Below are positions 43,610 through 43,780 of a stretch of DNA of 43,780 bases, one piece after another. Every line of letters begins with the position of its first letter. The first letter of the stretch is position 1. The notes under the pieces are model-generated. The model did no database searches and was not told the origin of the DNA. It worked only from the letters and a program-made list of their open reading frames with translations. The DNA is from Symbiotaphrina buchneri. Taxonomy: Eukaryota; Ascomycota; Symbiotaphrinales; Symbiotaphrinaceae. Location of the stretch: the NCBI GenBank assembly GCA_001599915.1, contig BCIG01000040.1:1-43780 (forward strand), read 5' to 3'. Position numbers and translations under genes: made by a program.

Positions 43610-43780
43610 TCATTCGTGGCGTAGGCGCGAGAGTTCCTCCGGAGGCGGATGATAGACGCGCGGGTAAGGCAAGCGCGCGGCGGACTCGGCGAGGTCGGTG
43701 CTTGGGTGGTCGCGGCGGAAACGGGGAGACGGGGATAATGGAGAGGAGCGGCGGAGGCGGAGGCGGAGGCGGAGGCGGAG
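43610..43780 (-). CDS. C-terminal end of a gene running off the right edge
   Basis: An open frame enters from the edge and stops with TGA at 43610-43612, giving 56 residues. The last part, LAESAARLPYPRVYHPPPEELSRLRHE, has the composition and Pro/charged pattern of a real conserved C-terminus, unlike the shadow frames around it. The beginning is a Leu-Arg dipeptide run encoded by the hexanucleotide repeat at 43751-43780. I cannot name the family. An intron acceptor could lie inside this stretch, in which case the repeat would be intronic. Confidence 0.5.
   Translation of the reverse strand, partial: LRLRLRLRLRRSSPLSPSPRFRRDHPSTDLAESAARLPYPRVYHPPPEELSRLRHE
43751..43780 (+). repeat. GGAGGC-type hexanucleotide microsatellite
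   Basis: A run of GGAGGC/GGCGGA units reaches the window edge, so its full length is unknown. It lies in the frame of the partial minus-strand gene. Confidence 0.85.

Overview
The window looks like a chromosomal segment of a filamentous ascomycete, most likely Eurotiomycetes (Aspergillus/Penicillium-like). The basis is many short GT-AG introns (44-90 nt) with CTAAC/CTGAC-like branch sites, fungus-specific families (DUF1996, RTA1-like, fungal LCCL membrane protein, YeeE/YedE-like transporter) and a FluG-type amidohydrolase/glutamine-synthetase fusion. I predicted fifteen complete protein genes by joining exons by hand; every join keeps the frame. A sixteenth gene runs off the right edge. Assignments rest on motif recognition only, with no database search.

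Left end (1-2.7 kb): a gene-free repeat island. A short motif, CGCCTATATTCTTAAA, and a sister form occur about 18 times. All copies to the left of ~1.76 kb point one way and all copies to the right of ~2.14 kb point the other way. Two ~480-bp units are diverged tandem copies, and two ~88-bp arms form an inverted repeat around ~430 bp. This is the most unusual part of the window.

2.7-21.4 kb, minus strand: a secreted DUF1996 protein, an insulysin (Ste23/IDE-type) metalloprotease, a three-finger C2H2 protein flanked by 3.3 kb and 4.8 kb without convincing genes, dephospho-CoA kinase, and a NAP/SET-family histone chaperone.

21.7-32.3 kb, plus strand: a nucleotidyltransferase-like orphan (head-to-head with the NAP gene), an LCCL multi-pass membrane protein, a secreted LPMO-like protein, the CFIm25 mRNA 3'-end processing factor, a YjbQ/UPF0047 protein with an added N-terminal membrane segment, and a Tyr/Gly/Pro-rich protein.

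32.7-43.8 kb, mixed strands: a zinc-knuckle protein (-) divergent from the complex I subunit NDUFS6 (+), a YeeE/YedE-like transporter (+) converging on FluG (-), an RTA1-like seven-helix protein (+), and the C-terminus of a minus-strand gene encoded partly by a GGAGGC repeat. Most of the set is housekeeping (CoA synthesis, respiration, mRNA processing, chromatin), with developmental (FluG, C2H2) and surface/secreted proteins in between. I see no secondary-metabolite cluster, CRISPR, rRNA or convincing tRNA.
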